This document shows positions 44,290-54,081 of a stretch of DNA of 58,649 bases, one piece after another (positions within the stretch are counted from its first letter, which is position 1; every line of letters starts with the position of its first letter). The stretch comes from Marinobacterium arenosum. Its GTDB lineage: Bacteria; Pseudomonadota; Gammaproteobacteria; Pseudomonadales; Balneatricaceae. Below the pieces are notes generated by a model. It saw only the letters and a list, made by a program, of their open reading frames with translations, was not told where the DNA came from and did no database searches. The position numbers and the translations under genes are program-made. The DNA lies in contig NZ_JAILYN010000032.1 of NCBI RefSeq assembly GCF_019795155.1, positions 1-58,649 of the forward strand. The letters are read 5' to 3'.

Positions 44290-44328
44290 AGAAAAAATAG
44301 CTGCTCGGCAGTGCAGGGCAGCTATTTT
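44290..44328 (-). terminator. Rho-independent terminator of ccoG
   Basis: A perfect 11-bp stem (AAAATAGCTGC at 44294-44304 with GCAGCTATTTT at 44318-44328) and a 13-nt loop are followed on the minus strand by TTTTTTC. It lies 23 bp after the ccoG stop codon, just before ccoH. Confidence 0.82.
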
Positions 44329-44350
44329 AGCCTGTTAGGTCTGCCAGCGA

Positions 44351-45763
44351 CTAGCGTCGTGGTGCGGGACCGATGAATCGGTTTTCTTCAGTGGTGCTGA
44401 TGCTGCTGTCAGCCTCGGCGGTAATGCTGAAGTTGACGTTGGTGTTGGCCTGATCGAGGTATTTGGGTTCGATCTGCAGCCGTACGCTGTGATCGGCCAG
44501 TTCACCGGTCTTGACCCGGATCAGCTCGTCGCCGATCAGCTTGATGCCGTCCAGGCCGGAGACGCTGAGCCGGTAAACCTGGTCGATCTGGCTCTTGTTG
44601 GCGATCTTCAACATGTAGCTGTTCTCGATCAGCCCGTTCGGGGTTTCCACGAACAGTTGGCCACGGTCGCGGATGATATCCAGTTCCACGGGTACCCGGC
44701 TGTAAATGGTGTAGGCAAAGGCGATGCACATGGCCAGCAGGCAGGCGAAATAGCCGATCAGGCGTGGCCGCATCAGGTGGGTGGTCTTACCCTCCAGGGC
44801 GTGTTCGGTGGTGTAGCGGATCAGTCCGCGTGGGTAGTTCATTCGATCCATGATGTCGTCGCAGGCGTCGACACAGGCGCCGCAGGCGACACATTCGTAC
44901 TGCAGGCCGTTACGGATATCGATGCCGACCGGGCAGACATGCACGCAGTTGCCGCAGTCTATACAGTCACCCAGTCCCTGGGCCTTGTAATCGGCGCCTT
45001 TCTTGCGCTTGCCGCGATTCTCGCCGCGATTCTCGTCATAGGAGATGACCAGCGTGTCCTCGTCGAACATTACGCTTTGGAAGCGGGCGTACGGACACAT
45101 GTAGATGCAGACCTGCTCGCGCAGCCAGCCGGCATTGCCGTAGGTGGCGACCGCAAAGAAGCCCAGCCACCAGGTCTCCCAGGGGCCGAGTTCCCAGCTC
45201 AGGATATTGGGCAGCAGCTCGCGGATCGGCGAGAAGTAGCCGACGAAAGCCACTGCCGAGGCAACGGCGATGGTCAGCCATATCAGGTGTTTGGCGGTTT
45301 TGCGGAGGATCTTCTCACCACTCCAGGGAGCCTTGTCCAGTTTGATCCGCTTGTTGCGGTCGCCCTCGGTGATGCGCTCGGCCCAGATGAAAAACCAGGT
45401 CCAGACGAACTGCGGGCAGGCATAGCCGCACCATAGCCGACCGGCGAATACGGTGACGAAGAACAGGGTGAACGCCAGAATGATCAGCAGCCAGGAGAGC
45501 AGCATGAAGTCCTGCGGCCAGAAAGTCATGCCGAAGACATGAAACTGGCGGTTCGGCAAGTCGAACAGTACCGCTTGGCGGCCATCCCACTGGACCCAGG
45601 AAAAACCGAAGAACATCAACAGCATGATGGCGCTGGAGATGGTGCGGAAGTTCTTGAACAAACCGCGATAGTACTTCACATAGATGTGTTCCCGCTCGGC
45701 ATAGAGCTCCTTGCCGCCGTTTGACTTCTTCGGGGTTACATCTTGTACGGGTATCTGGTTCAT
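44351..45763 (-). CDS. ccoG: cbb3 oxidase accessory protein CcoG (RdxA)
   Basis: This 470-residue membrane protein has about five segments and two ferredoxin-like cluster sites, CIDCGNCVHVCPVGID and CVACGACVDACDDIMD, after an early CGYACPQFVW. A C-terminal periplasmic Ig-like domain follows. CcoG is a cupric reductase that helps cbb3 copper loading. ATG 45763 is preferred over GTG 45778. A perfect hairpin lies 36 bp upstream of the start. Confidence 0.94.
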   Translation of the reverse strand: MNQIPVQDVTPKKSNGGKELYAEREHIYVKYYRGLFKNFRTISSAIMLLMFFGFSWVQWDGRQAVLFDLPNRQFHVFGMTFWPQDFMLLSWLLIILAFTLFFVTVFAGRLWCGYACPQFVWTWFFIWAERITEGDRNKRIKLDKAPWSGEKILRKTAKHLIWLTIAVASAVAFVGYFSPIRELLPNILSWELGPWETWWLGFFAVATYGNAGWLREQVCIYMCPYARFQSVMFDEDTLVISYDENRGENRGKRKKGADYKAQGLGDCIDCGNCVHVCPVGIDIRNGLQYECVACGACVDACDDIMDRMNYPRGLIRYTTEHALEGKTTHLMRPRLIGYFACLLAMCIAFAYTIYSRVPVELDIIRDRGQLFVETPNGLIENSYMLKIANKSQIDQVYRLSVSGLDGIKLIGDELIRVKTGELADHSVRLQIEPKYLDQANTNVNFSITAEADSSISTTEENRFIGPAPRR

Positions 45764-45798
45764 ACCACTGCTCACCACTACGTATTATTGACCTCACC

Positions 45799-45822
45799 TC
45801 TAATGGACTCTCGTCCATTAGA
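45799..45822 (-). promoter_or_regulatory. Perfect hairpin/dyad upstream of ccoG
   Basis: TCTAATGGAC (45799-45808) and GTCCATTAGA (45813-45822) are perfect 10-bp inverted arms with a 4-nt loop. There is no T run on the minus strand, so it is not a second terminator. An operator or an mRNA leader structure for ccoG is possible. Confidence 0.5.
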
Positions 45823-45841
45823 AAACCTGAATATTATAAGT

Positions 45842-45885
45842 CCCTGCAAAAAAAAGGCGATATGATCTGCATCATATCGCCTTTT
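45842..45885 (-). terminator. Rho-independent terminator of ccoNOQP
   Basis: A perfect 15-bp stem AAAAGGCGATATGAT/ATCATATCGCCTTTT with loop CTGC is followed on the minus strand by a run of nine or more T. It lies 20 bp past the ccoP stop codon and closes the oxidase operon. Confidence 0.93.
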
Positions 45886-45904
45886 CGGTGTGCTTCGTTA
45901 CGCC

Positions 45905-46798
45905 TTACTTGTTGGACAGGCTGTAAACGTAAGCAGAGATCAGGTGGATTTTGTCTTCGCTCAGCAGGTTCTTGTGAGCCGGCATGACGCCGTTACGACC
46001 GGTCCGGATGGTGTGGGCCACTTTCTCGAAAGTGCCGCCATACAGCCAGATGTCGTCGGTCAGGTTCGGCGCGCCCAGCGCCTGCATGCCGGTGCCGTCG
46101 GCGCCGTGGCAGGCAGTACACAGAGCCTGGAACTGCGGCTTGGCACGGGCGATCGCTTCGCTGTCCGCTTCGCGGCCGCTCAGCGACAGTACGTAGTGAG
46201 TCATGTCGCGTACACCGTCTTCACCCAGTACCTGGCCCCACGGCGGCATGCCGCCGGTACGACCTTCGCTGATGGTCTGCTTGATGGTGGCCGGTTCGCC
46301 GCCGTACAGCCAGTCATTGTCGGTCAGGTTCGGGAAGCCGTGCGCACCGGTAGCCGCGGAACCGTGGCACAGGGCGCAGTTGTTGGCGAACATGCGCTGG
46401 CCCATTTTCAGGCCGGTGGCATTTTCCGACTTCTGCAGCTCTTCGATGCTCAGTGACGCATACTTGGCGAACAGCGGGCGGTAGTTCTCCTCGGCATGCG
46501 ACATCTCCTCTTCCCACTGGCCGGTCGAGGTCCAGTTCAGCAGGCCTGGGAAGCTACCGAGGCCCGGGTACAGCACCAGGTAAACCAGGCCGAACACAAC
46601 GGTGCCGACGAACAGCTGGAACCACCACTTCGGCAGCGGGTTGTCGTACTCGGCGATGCCATCGAACTCGTGGCCCAGCGTTTCATCAGTAGTTTCGTCG
46701 TAGTTCTGGCTTTTCTTGGTCGCAAACAGCAGCCAGGCACATCCCAGAATTACGGCCAGGGTAATTACAGTTACCCACGCGCTCCAAAAAGCACTCAT
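45905..46798 (-). CDS. ccoP: cbb3-type cytochrome oxidase subunit CcoP (dihaem cytochrome c)
   Basis: This 297-residue subunit has two N-terminal membrane segments and two class I haem c sites, CALCH (about 140) and CTACH (about 227). It passes electrons toward CcoO/CcoN. The segment YDNPLPKWWFQLF is typical of CcoP. Its start overlaps ccoQ by 4 bp, and it is the last gene of ccoNOQP. Confidence 0.96.
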   Translation of the reverse strand: MSAFWSAWVTVITLAVILGCAWLLFATKKSQNYDETTDETLGHEFDGIAEYDNPLPKWWFQLFVGTVVFGLVYLVLYPGLGSFPGLLNWTSTGQWEEEMSHAEENYRPLFAKYASLSIEELQKSENATGLKMGQRMFANNCALCHGSAATGAHGFPNLTDNDWLYGGEPATIKQTISEGRTGGMPPWGQVLGEDGVRDMTHYVLSLSGREADSEAIARAKPQFQALCTACHGADGTGMQALGAPNLTDDIWLYGGTFEKVAHTIRTGRNGVMPAHKNLLSEDKIHLISAYVYSLSNK

Positions 46799-46977
46799 TT
46801 TTCGATTCTCCCGTTATCGGTCTCTTGTCCTTCCGTTTTACCGTCATCTGCGAAGGGCAGATTGGCTGCGTCATCAAACCTCTTCTTATTGCCGGGCATT
46901 AGCACCCAGGCGAACAGGCCGAGGAATGTGATCAGCATGATCACCGGCAGGTAGGGACCATAAACATCGTAACTCAC
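46795..46977 (-). CDS. ccoQ: cbb3-type cytochrome oxidase subunit CcoQ
   Basis: This 60-residue protein has one membrane segment followed by PGNKKRFDDAANLPFADD, the standard CcoQ signature. It stabilises the oxidase complex. It lies 7 bp after ccoO and overlaps ccoP by 4 bp. Confidence 0.94.
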   Translation of the reverse strand: MSYDVYGPYLPVIMLITFLGLFAWVLMPGNKKRFDDAANLPFADDGKTEGQETDNGRIEK

Positions 46978-46984
46978 AGGTTAC

Positions 46985-47605
46985 TTACCGCTGTTTGTCG
47001 TAGTTGGAATGCAGCTTGCCCAGCGCCTGCAGGTACGCTACGAGAGCATCGATCTCGTACTTACCGTTGACAGCGTCCTGTGCGCCAGCGATCTGTTCGT
47101 CCGCGAACGGTACGCCCAGCTTGCGCAGTGCTTCCATCTTCTTGGCTGTATCCTTGCCGGACAGGCGGTTTTCGAACAGCCACGGGTAAGCCGGCATCTT
47201 GGACTCCGGTACGACGTCACGCGGGTCATACAGGTGGGCGCGATGCCAGTCGTCGGAGTAGCGGCCGCCAACGCGGGCCAGATCCGGACCGGTACGCTTG
47301 GAGCCCCACAGGAACGGGTGTTCCCAAACGCCTTCGTCAGCGGTGGAGTAGTGGCCGTAACGCTCGGTTTCGGCGCGGAACGGACGGATCATCTGGGAGT
47401 GACAGACGTTGCAGCCTTCACGGATGTAGATGTCACGGCCTTCCAGCTCCAGTGCCGAATAGGTGCGCAGGCCGTCGATCGGTTTGGTGGTTGCGCTCTG
47501 GAAGAACAGCGGAACGATCTCCGCCAGGCCGCCGCCGCTGATCACCAGGATGATCAGCAGGATCATGAGGCCAATGTTCTTTTCAATCGTTTCGTGTTTG
47601 ATCAT
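46985..47605 (-). CDS. ccoO: cbb3-type cytochrome oxidase subunit CcoO (monohaem cytochrome c)
   Basis: This 206-residue subunit has an N-terminal membrane anchor ([20 protein letters not shown]) and one haem c site CNVCHSQ (about 65), with the axial-ligand region SKMPAYPWL. It is membrane anchored, facing the periplasm, and feeds electrons to CcoN. It lies 20 bp downstream of ccoN. Confidence 0.97.
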   Translation of the reverse strand: MIKHETIEKNIGLMILLIILVISGGGLAEIVPLFFQSATTKPIDGLRTYSALELEGRDIYIREGCNVCHSQMIRPFRAETERYGHYSTADEGVWEHPFLWGSKRTGPDLARVGGRYSDDWHRAHLYDPRDVVPESKMPAYPWLFENRLSGKDTAKKMEALRKLGVPFADEQIAGAQDAVNGKYEIDALVAYLQALGKLHSNYDKQR

Positions 47606-47625
47606 CGTTATCTGCTCCTACGACC

Positions 47626-49056
<1,431 letters not shown>

Positions 49057-49368
49057 GTCAGGCTCTCATCAACAAGCTAAGTTATGGAATGTAGAGTTTC
49101 GGGCGCCATTATCGTGAAATCAGCCTTTGGTTTCAATGTGATCCGGGCGTTTGGTGGGGCAAAATGTCGCATATGGAACAGCTTTTTCAGACCTTTCGGT
49201 CGGCCTTCTTTCGATATTTGTGTCTGACTCTTAACTTGTTGAATAATAAGGATAAATTAAGTGTTTTAGTAATTTTGGTGGTGGCTTTGTCCGCGCTTTA
49301 ATTAAGCGAAAACCATACTTTTGGGGGAGCTTGTTGTGCGGGTGCGGTAACGCGTATTTCCGGTTTGC

Positions 49369-49382
49369 TTGATATAGATCAA
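49369..49382. promoter_or_regulatory. Anr/Fnr box between ccoN and the Tex30-like hydrolase gene
   Basis: TTGATATAGATCAA is a perfect Anr/Fnr dyad in the 377-bp gap between divergent genes. The rest of that gap is AT-rich but shows no other clear structure. The box is 313 bp from ccoN and 52 bp from the hydrolase start, so by distance it could act on either or both. The cco operon is the expected target; that would imply a leader of some 270 nt. Confidence 0.8.
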
Positions 49383-49433
49383 ATCGGCTTTTGTGTATCA
49401 TCTCGCCCCGCTGTTTTGGTCGCGGAGAGCAAT

Positions 49434-50045
49434 ATGATTATCGATGGTCGGGCGGAAAATGGGCGGGTTGTTCTGGCCCATGGCGCAGGCGCCCCGATGG
49501 ATACTGAGTTTATGACAAATATCGCCGCCGGATTGGCCGGGATCGGTTTGCAGGTGGTGCGCTTCGAGTTTCCGTACATGCAGAAGCGGCGTGAGGATGG
49601 CAAGAAGCGTCCGCCGGATCGGATGCCTAAGCTGCTGGAGGCGTTTCGTCAGGTGGTTGAGCAGCTGCCGCAGGATGGCTTGCCGCTCTGGCTGGCGGGC
49701 AAGTCGATGGGCGGCCGGGTCGCCACCATGCTGGCCGCCGACGGGGTTGGGCGGGGCGGCTGGGCGTTTGGCTATCCGTTCCATCCGCCGGGTAAGCCGG
49801 ATAATCTGCGCATCGAACATTTGCAGTCGCCGGCCCGGGCGATTCACATCTTCCAGGGTAGTCGCGATACCATGGGCGATGAAACGGAAGTGGCGGGCTA
49901 TCCGCTGGCGGACCGGGTGCAGCTGCACTGGTTGCCGGATGGCAATCATGACCTCAAGCCCCGCAAGGCTTCCGGCTACAGCCAGGAACAGCACCTGGCG
50001 ACTGTTATCAGCCAGATCAAGGATATCATCGAGTGCAGAACATAA
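49434..50045 (+). CDS. Alpha/beta-hydrolase, KANL3/Tex30-like
   Basis: This 203-residue protein has an alpha/beta-hydrolase fold. LAHGAGAPMDTEFM gives the oxyanion segment, LAGKSMGGRVATML the nucleophile elbow with Ser (GKSMGG), and GNHDLKP the catalytic His. It matches the KANL3/Tex30-type hydrolase family; the substrate is unknown. ATG 49434 has GGAGA upstream. The rlmM start lies 13 bp inside its end, so the two are co-translated. An Anr box lies 52 bp upstream. Confidence 0.86.
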   Translation: MIIDGRAENGRVVLAHGAGAPMDTEFMTNIAAGLAGIGLQVVRFEFPYMQKRREDGKKRPPDRMPKLLEAFRQVVEQLPQDGLPLWLAGKSMGGRVATMLAADGVGRGGWAFGYPFHPPGKPDNLRIEHLQSPARAIHIFQGSRDTMGDETEVAGYPLADRVQLHWLPDGNHDLKPRKASGYSQEQHLATVISQIKDIIECRT

Positions 50046-51100
50046 CGCGGTTGCTGCTGCAGTGCCGGGCAGGATTTGAAAAAGAGGCGGCGGGCGAGAT
50101 CAGCGATCGGCTGAGTGCGCTGGGAATCTACGGTTATTGCCAGCTACAGGATGACCAGGGCTATCTGCTGTTTATACCCCATGACCCGGGCGATGCCTGG
50201 CGGGCGGTACAGGAGCTGCAATTCGACGAGCTGGTCTTTGTCCGCCAATGGATGGCCTGTACCGATCTGCTGTCGTTGGCGCGCGACGACCGTATCGGTC
50301 AGTTGCAGGCGCAGATGGACGGCTGGCCCGGTTTCACCGAAGTATGGGTGGAGTATCCGGATACCACCGACGGGCGTGAACTGGCCGCATTCAGCCGGAA
50401 GTTCGGCTCGGCGCTGGCGCAGCAGTTCAAGCGGGATGGTCGTCTGCAGCGGCGGGCGCCGGGCGATGCATTGCGCTTGCAGCTGTTCGTGGTGAGCGGT
50501 GAACAGATCTACCTGGGAGTGGTGCCGCCGGCAAACTCTGCGCCCTGGTTGCAGGGGATTCCGCGCTTGAAGTTTCCCAAGGATGCGCCCAGTCGCTCGA
50601 CCCTGAAGCTGGAGGAAGCCTGGCACTGGTTCCTGCCGAGCGCCGAATGGGAGCGGCGTCTGGCTGCCGGCGGCACGGCGGTCGACCTGGGTGCGGCGCC
50701 CGGTGGTTGGACCTGGCAGCTGGTCCGGCGGGGGATGTTCGTGACGGCGGTCGATAATGGGCCGATGAACGACGATCTGATGGCTACCGGGCAGGTGGAG
50801 CACTGTCGCGAAGACGGCTACCTGTATCGGCCAGACAAGCCGGTTGACTGGATGGTTTGCGATATGGTCGACAAGCCGGCCCGCACCGCGGCGATGGTGG
50901 TGGAGTGGGCGCTGAACGGCTGGTGCCGGGAAGCGATCTTCAACCTTAAATTGCCGATGAAGCAGCGCTACAAGGAAACCGCCAGCTGCCTGCAGCTCAT
51001 CGACGAGGCGTTGGTGGAGCAGGGATTGCCCTATGAACTGCGTGCCAAGCAGTTGTATCACGACCGCGAAGAGGTGACCTGCCACCTGCGGTTGCTCTGA
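50033..51100 (+). CDS. rlmM: 23S rRNA 2'-O-ribose C2498 methyltransferase RlmM
   Basis: This 355-residue enzyme methylates C2498 of 23S rRNA with SAM. It has the THUMP-like N-terminal domain and an FtsJ-type domain with the SAM motif VDLGAAPGGWTWQL, the catalytic-tetrad segments DNGPM and CDMVDKP, and NLKLPMKQRYKE. The start is GTG 50033, overlapping the previous gene by 13 bp. Full length. Confidence 0.95.
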   Translation: MQNITRLLLQCRAGFEKEAAGEISDRLSALGIYGYCQLQDDQGYLLFIPHDPGDAWRAVQELQFDELVFVRQWMACTDLLSLARDDRIGQLQAQMDGWPGFTEVWVEYPDTTDGRELAAFSRKFGSALAQQFKRDGRLQRRAPGDALRLQLFVVSGEQIYLGVVPPANSAPWLQGIPRLKFPKDAPSRSTLKLEEAWHWFLPSAEWERRLAAGGTAVDLGAAPGGWTWQLVRRGMFVTAVDNGPMNDDLMATGQVEHCREDGYLYRPDKPVDWMVCDMVDKPARTAAMVVEWALNGWCREAIFNLKLPMKQRYKETASCLQLIDEALVEQGLPYELRAKQLYHDREEVTCHLRLL

Positions 51101-51180
51101 GGCAACCCGTGGCCGGGGCGTGGCTGAATTTTATCGGGGGGCGGCTGGCTCGTTGGCCGCCCCCTGATGAATGGCGGCGG

Positions 51181-51462
51181 TCAGTGCTCCAGGATGGTGA
51201 CCTTTTCCTCGCTTTCCAGCATCGGCATCAGCTGGTCCAGCATCTCCTGGCGCTCCGGCGAGCGGGCCCAGCGTTGCCAGTCCTGAATGGTGCGGTAGGT
51301 CGCCAGCACCACCCGGTGGTTTGGGTCCTCGGTGTTGTGCAAAGCTTCACCGGTGATGAAGCCGTGTGCCTGCATCGCTTTCTGCAATGTTTCCCGGGCT
51401 GTCTTTTCGTAATGTTCCGCCAGACCATCGGCGATATGGCGTTCGATCAATACACGAATCAT
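51181..51462 (-). CDS. Antibiotic biosynthesis monooxygenase (ABM) domain protein
   Basis: This 93-residue single-domain protein has a ferredoxin-like fold pattern: MIRVLIERHIADGLAEHYEK, then ATYRTIQDWQRWARSPERQE, as in small dimeric ABM/YgiN-like proteins. ABM domains in primary metabolism may act on quinones or haem-like compounds; nothing here names a substrate. ATG 51462 follows AAGGAG. It is a lone gene convergent to rlmM. Confidence 0.82.
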   Translation of the reverse strand: MIRVLIERHIADGLAEHYEKTARETLQKAMQAHGFITGEALHNTEDPNHRVVLATYRTIQDWQRWARSPERQEMLDQLMPMLESEEKVTILEH

Positions 51463-51555
51463 CAGTGTGCTCCTTACTGACTGTGCCACGCAGATGCCTT
51501 AATCATGGCGTAACTGCCGTAGAAATGCGACATCGGCCTGAGCGGTCGGGTTTTT

Positions 51556-51585
51556 CGCTGGCGCTGGCGCTGGCGCTGGCGCTGG
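51556..51585. repeat. Hexanucleotide repeat (CGCTGG)5
   Basis: Five tandem copies of CGCTGG lie in the gap between the ABM gene and tusA. A plus-strand ORF through it reads Leu-Ala repeats and is not a supported gene. Confidence 0.85.
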
Positions 51586-51682
51586 TGGTGTTGCTGGCGC
51601 CTGATCGGGGTGGCGACTGGCGCTTCCGCTCCCTTGTCGAATTTGCGACAATAGCGCTGATTTTGAGTACAGGTACTTTGCG

Positions 51683-51919
51683 TTGGATATCCAAGTCGAT
51701 TATGAAATGGACGCCTGCGGGCTCTATTGTCCGGAACCGGTGATGATGCTGCACAACCGCGTACGCGATATGGTCGCGGGTGAGGTGTTGCGGGTCATTG
51801 CCACCGACCCTTCGACCCAGCGGGATATTCCCAAATTCTGCGCTTTCCTCGGCCACGAGTTGCTGGACCAGGCGGCAGCGGACGATCGGTTTGAATATCT
51901 GATTCGCAAAGGTAGCTGA
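51683..51919 (+). CDS. tusA: Sulfur-carrier protein TusA
   Basis: This 78-residue protein has the sulfur-carrier motif CGLYCPEPVMMLHNRVRDM, with the persulfide Cys in CPEP as in classic TusA. It passes sulfur from IscS toward tRNA 2-thiouridine synthesis. The start is TTG 51683 (a weak AGG site upstream); ATG 51707 would cut into the first strand. It lies 6 bp before the proQ-like gene. A second TusA-like protein is at 57120. Confidence 0.9.
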   Translation: MDIQVDYEMDACGLYCPEPVMMLHNRVRDMVAGEVLRVIATDPSTQRDIPKFCAFLGHELLDQAAADDRFEYLIRKGS

Positions 51920-51925
51920 GCAGTA

Positions 51926-52468
51926 ATGAATTCTTCGATTGAGCGTGATACCGCGGCAACTTTTCAGTTGATCGATCAGCTGGACCAGATGTTGACGGAA
52001 CGGGAACAGCGCCAGCAAACAAGGGCCACCAAGGTGAGCGAAACCCCCAGCAACACCCCCAGCACCAGTAAGTCCAAGTCCAAAAACCGCGCGGCCAACA
52101 TGGCGGCTCTGCAGCAGTTGATGGACGCCTACCCGAGCGTGTTCGATCGCAACAACATGCGGCCGCTGAAAATTGGCATTCAGGAGGACCTGATCGCCGA
52201 TGAGAAGGTCGCCAAGAACAAGATCAAGCGCGCCCTGGCCAGCTATGTGCGTTCATTGAACTATATCCGTTCGATCCGTGAAGGTGTCGAGCGGATCGAC
52301 ATCAATGGTCAGCCGGCCGGCCTGGTGACGGCCGAAGAGGCGCTGCACGCCAAGAACAAGCTGCGCGATATCAACAAGCAGCGTCGCCAGCAACAGGTTG
52401 AGCGCGAACGCGAAGAGCGGATGAGCAACAAGCTCGAGCAGCTGCTGGAGAAAAACCGCAAGGATTGA
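51926..52468 (+). CDS. ProQ/FinO-family RNA-binding protein
   Basis: This 180-residue protein has a Ser/Thr/Lys-rich linker (about 30-55), then a ProQ/FinO domain (about 58-145) with YPSVFDRNNMRPLKIGIQED and ALASYVRSLNYIRSI, and a highly charged Arg/Gln/Glu helical tail. ProQ binds structured RNAs and 3' ends to stabilise or pair them. The domain order differs from E. coli ProQ, which starts with the FinO domain and ends with a Tudor domain that is absent here. Confidence 0.9.
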   Translation: MNSSIERDTAATFQLIDQLDQMLTEREQRQQTRATKVSETPSNTPSTSKSKSKNRAANMAALQQLMDAYPSVFDRNNMRPLKIGIQEDLIADEKVAKNKIKRALASYVRSLNYIRSIREGVERIDINGQPAGLVTAEEALHAKNKLRDINKQRRQQQVEREREERMSNKLEQLLEKNRKD

Positions 52469-52504
52469 TCTTTATCTTGCCGGCTGTCTGCTTGAAGCAG
52501 AGTG

Positions 52505-52546
52505 CGGGAGCCCATATATCCGCAGTATATCGAACAAGGGCTCCCG
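52505..52546 (+). promoter_or_regulatory. Hairpin covering the trxC translation start region
   Basis: CGGGAGCCC (52505-52513) pairs perfectly with GGGCTCCCG (52538-52546), and inside it ATATA (52514-52518) pairs with TATAT (52526-52530). The structure ends 1 nt before the trxC ATG and its right arm contains the only ribosome-site candidate, AAGGG. The arms also resemble the GCGGGAGC/GCTCCCGC hairpins at 820 and 1232. Control of trxC translation is possible. Confidence 0.6.
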
Positions 52547-52547
52547 T

Positions 52548-52985
52548 ATGACTGATACTACCCACCTTAGCTGTCCCCACTGTCTGACCACCAATCGCGT
52601 ACCCAGCGAGCGTCTTTCCCAGCGGCCCAATTGCGGGCGCTGCAGGCAGCCGCTGTTGACCGGCAAGCCACTGGCGTTGGAAGAGGCCGGCTTTGGTAAG
52701 CTGATTGCGAATACCGATCTGCCAGTTGTGGTGGACTTCTGGGCCGACTGGTGCGGCCCCTGCAAGATGATGGCGCCGATCTTTGCCGAAGCGGCCGCCC
52801 GGCTGACGACCGAGGCGGTGCTGGTCAAGATCGATACCGAGCAGGCGCAGTCGCTGGCGACACGCTATGCCATCCGCAGCATCCCTTCACTGCTGATCTT
52901 TCGAAACGGTCGGGAAGTGGCACGCCAGGCGGGCGTGATGGAGTTGAATCAGCTGCTGAGCTGGCTGCGTGCGCACTCAGCCTGA
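52548..52985 (+). CDS. trxC: Thioredoxin 2 (TrxC)
   Basis: This 145-residue protein has an N-terminal zinc-ribbon (C9, C12, C29, C32) followed by a thioredoxin domain with the active site WCGPCK (C69, C72). That combination defines TrxC, which reduces protein disulfides and resists oxidative stress. Its start is covered by a strong hairpin. It lies 79 bp after the proQ-like gene and converges on the DUF3080 gene with 4 bp between. Confidence 0.95.
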   Translation: MTDTTHLSCPHCLTTNRVPSERLSQRPNCGRCRQPLLTGKPLALEEAGFGKLIANTDLPVVVDFWADWCGPCKMMAPIFAEAAARLTTEAVLVKIDTEQAQSLATRYAIRSIPSLLIFRNGREVARQAGVMELNQLLSWLRAHSA

Positions 52986-52989
52986 TGCA

Positions 52990-54081
52990 TCAGGAGCGAG
53001 ACGGCATCAGGCCGCACTGGCCGAGTTGTTGCTGCCAGAGTTCTACGTGGCGGCGGCGGGCCTGCTCGTAATCACGCCAGAGTTTGCTGTGCGGTGATAG
53101 CACCGCCTCGCGGTACGCGGATAGCAGGTCGCTGTGCGCCAGCTGCTCGAGCAGTTGTTGTTGCTGCTGTAGCCAGCGCTGTCCGCTGCGGTGCAGCAGT
53201 GCCATGTAGGGCTGTACCTCGCCGGCATAAAATTTTATGAACACCCGGTGCAGGATCTTGGCCTGTGGTGTACTGCGGCCGAGCGGGCACAGTGCGCGCT
53301 GTTCCAGTCGGGCCTGCAGGGCGTCGCTGCCGCGCTCCAGGGTCTCGGTCAGCAGGCGTAAGCCGCTGAGCCAGCGGGCGCCGAAGCGGTTGTTGTTCAA
53401 TATCTGGTAATCCCGCTCGATCTGTTCCAGGAACGCCGGTAGCTGCCAGCCATCGTCGCGGTGGATCAGCCGGGCCAGCTGTTCGAAGCGCTTCAGGCCG
53501 TCCAGCACCGGGCCGATACCGCCGTCATCGGCGGGTGCCAGCGGTGGCTCGCCGAGGGCGAAGTTAGCCTCCATCTCCGGCGCGTTGTAGAACGCGTTCC
53601 AAGCCACGTTGTCCAGATTGCGCTTTTTCAGCTGGTAGATTTCGTCCAGTTGCTGGCGCAGTTCCGCTGCGGCGTCTTCCGGCAGTTCCGTGCGACAGTC
53701 GCGGATCGCGGTAAAGAAGCGCAATTCATAGACCAGTTTCTTCGATACCGGCATCACCCGGCCGAGCGAGCTGTTGCGTTCGGCAATCAAGCCGAGCAGG
53801 TTGTTGCAGTGTCGCAGCCTGAGGGTATCTACCAGTCCTTCGCGGAGCTCCAGTTCCGGTCGCAACCGCTCGCGGCGTGGCGGGTAGGCGGCTGTTGGCG
53901 GCAGTTGGCGCAGGTCTTTATCGATCGACTGCTCGGTCGCGTTGCCGAGCCGATATAGATAGTTTTCCAGCATCGCCCGGCTTGGCTCCTGGCTGCAGCC
54001 GGCCAGGGCCAGCAGAAGCAGCAGAATCAGGCCGAGGCGGGCAGAGGGGGTGAGCGGCGGGTAATGATCAGCAGGCGGCAT
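52990..54081 (-). CDS. DUF3080 family lipoprotein
   Basis: This 363-residue protein has a type II signal peptide with lipobox LAGC (Cys about 28), so it is a membrane lipoprotein. The rest is helical and matches DUF3080, a family of unknown function. ATG 54081 directly precedes the signal; this makes its first 55 bp overlap the end of the MATE gene in another frame. No alternative start downstream would keep the signal peptide, so the overlap looks real. Confidence 0.82.
   Translation of the reverse strand: MPPADHYPPLTPSARLGLILLLLLALAGCSQEPSRAMLENYLYRLGNATEQSIDKDLRQLPPTAAYPPRRERLRPELELREGLVDTLRLRHCNNLLGLIAERNSSLGRVMPVSKKLVYELRFFTAIRDCRTELPEDAAAELRQQLDEIYQLKKRNLDNVAWNAFYNAPEMEANFALGEPPLAPADDGGIGPVLDGLKRFEQLARLIHRDDGWQLPAFLEQIERDYQILNNNRFGARWLSGLRLLTETLERGSDALQARLEQRALCPLGRSTPQAKILHRVFIKFYAGEVQPYMALLHRSGQRWLQQQQQLLEQLAHSDLLSAYREAVLSPHSKLWRDYEQARRRHVELWQQQLGQCGLMPSRS

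Noticed and set aside
51366-51743. 125-codon plus-strand ORF with a hydrophobic Leu-Ala stretch
   Set aside because: The hydrophobic part is the translation of the CGCTGG repeat, and the ORF overlaps the ABM and tusA genes in other frames.
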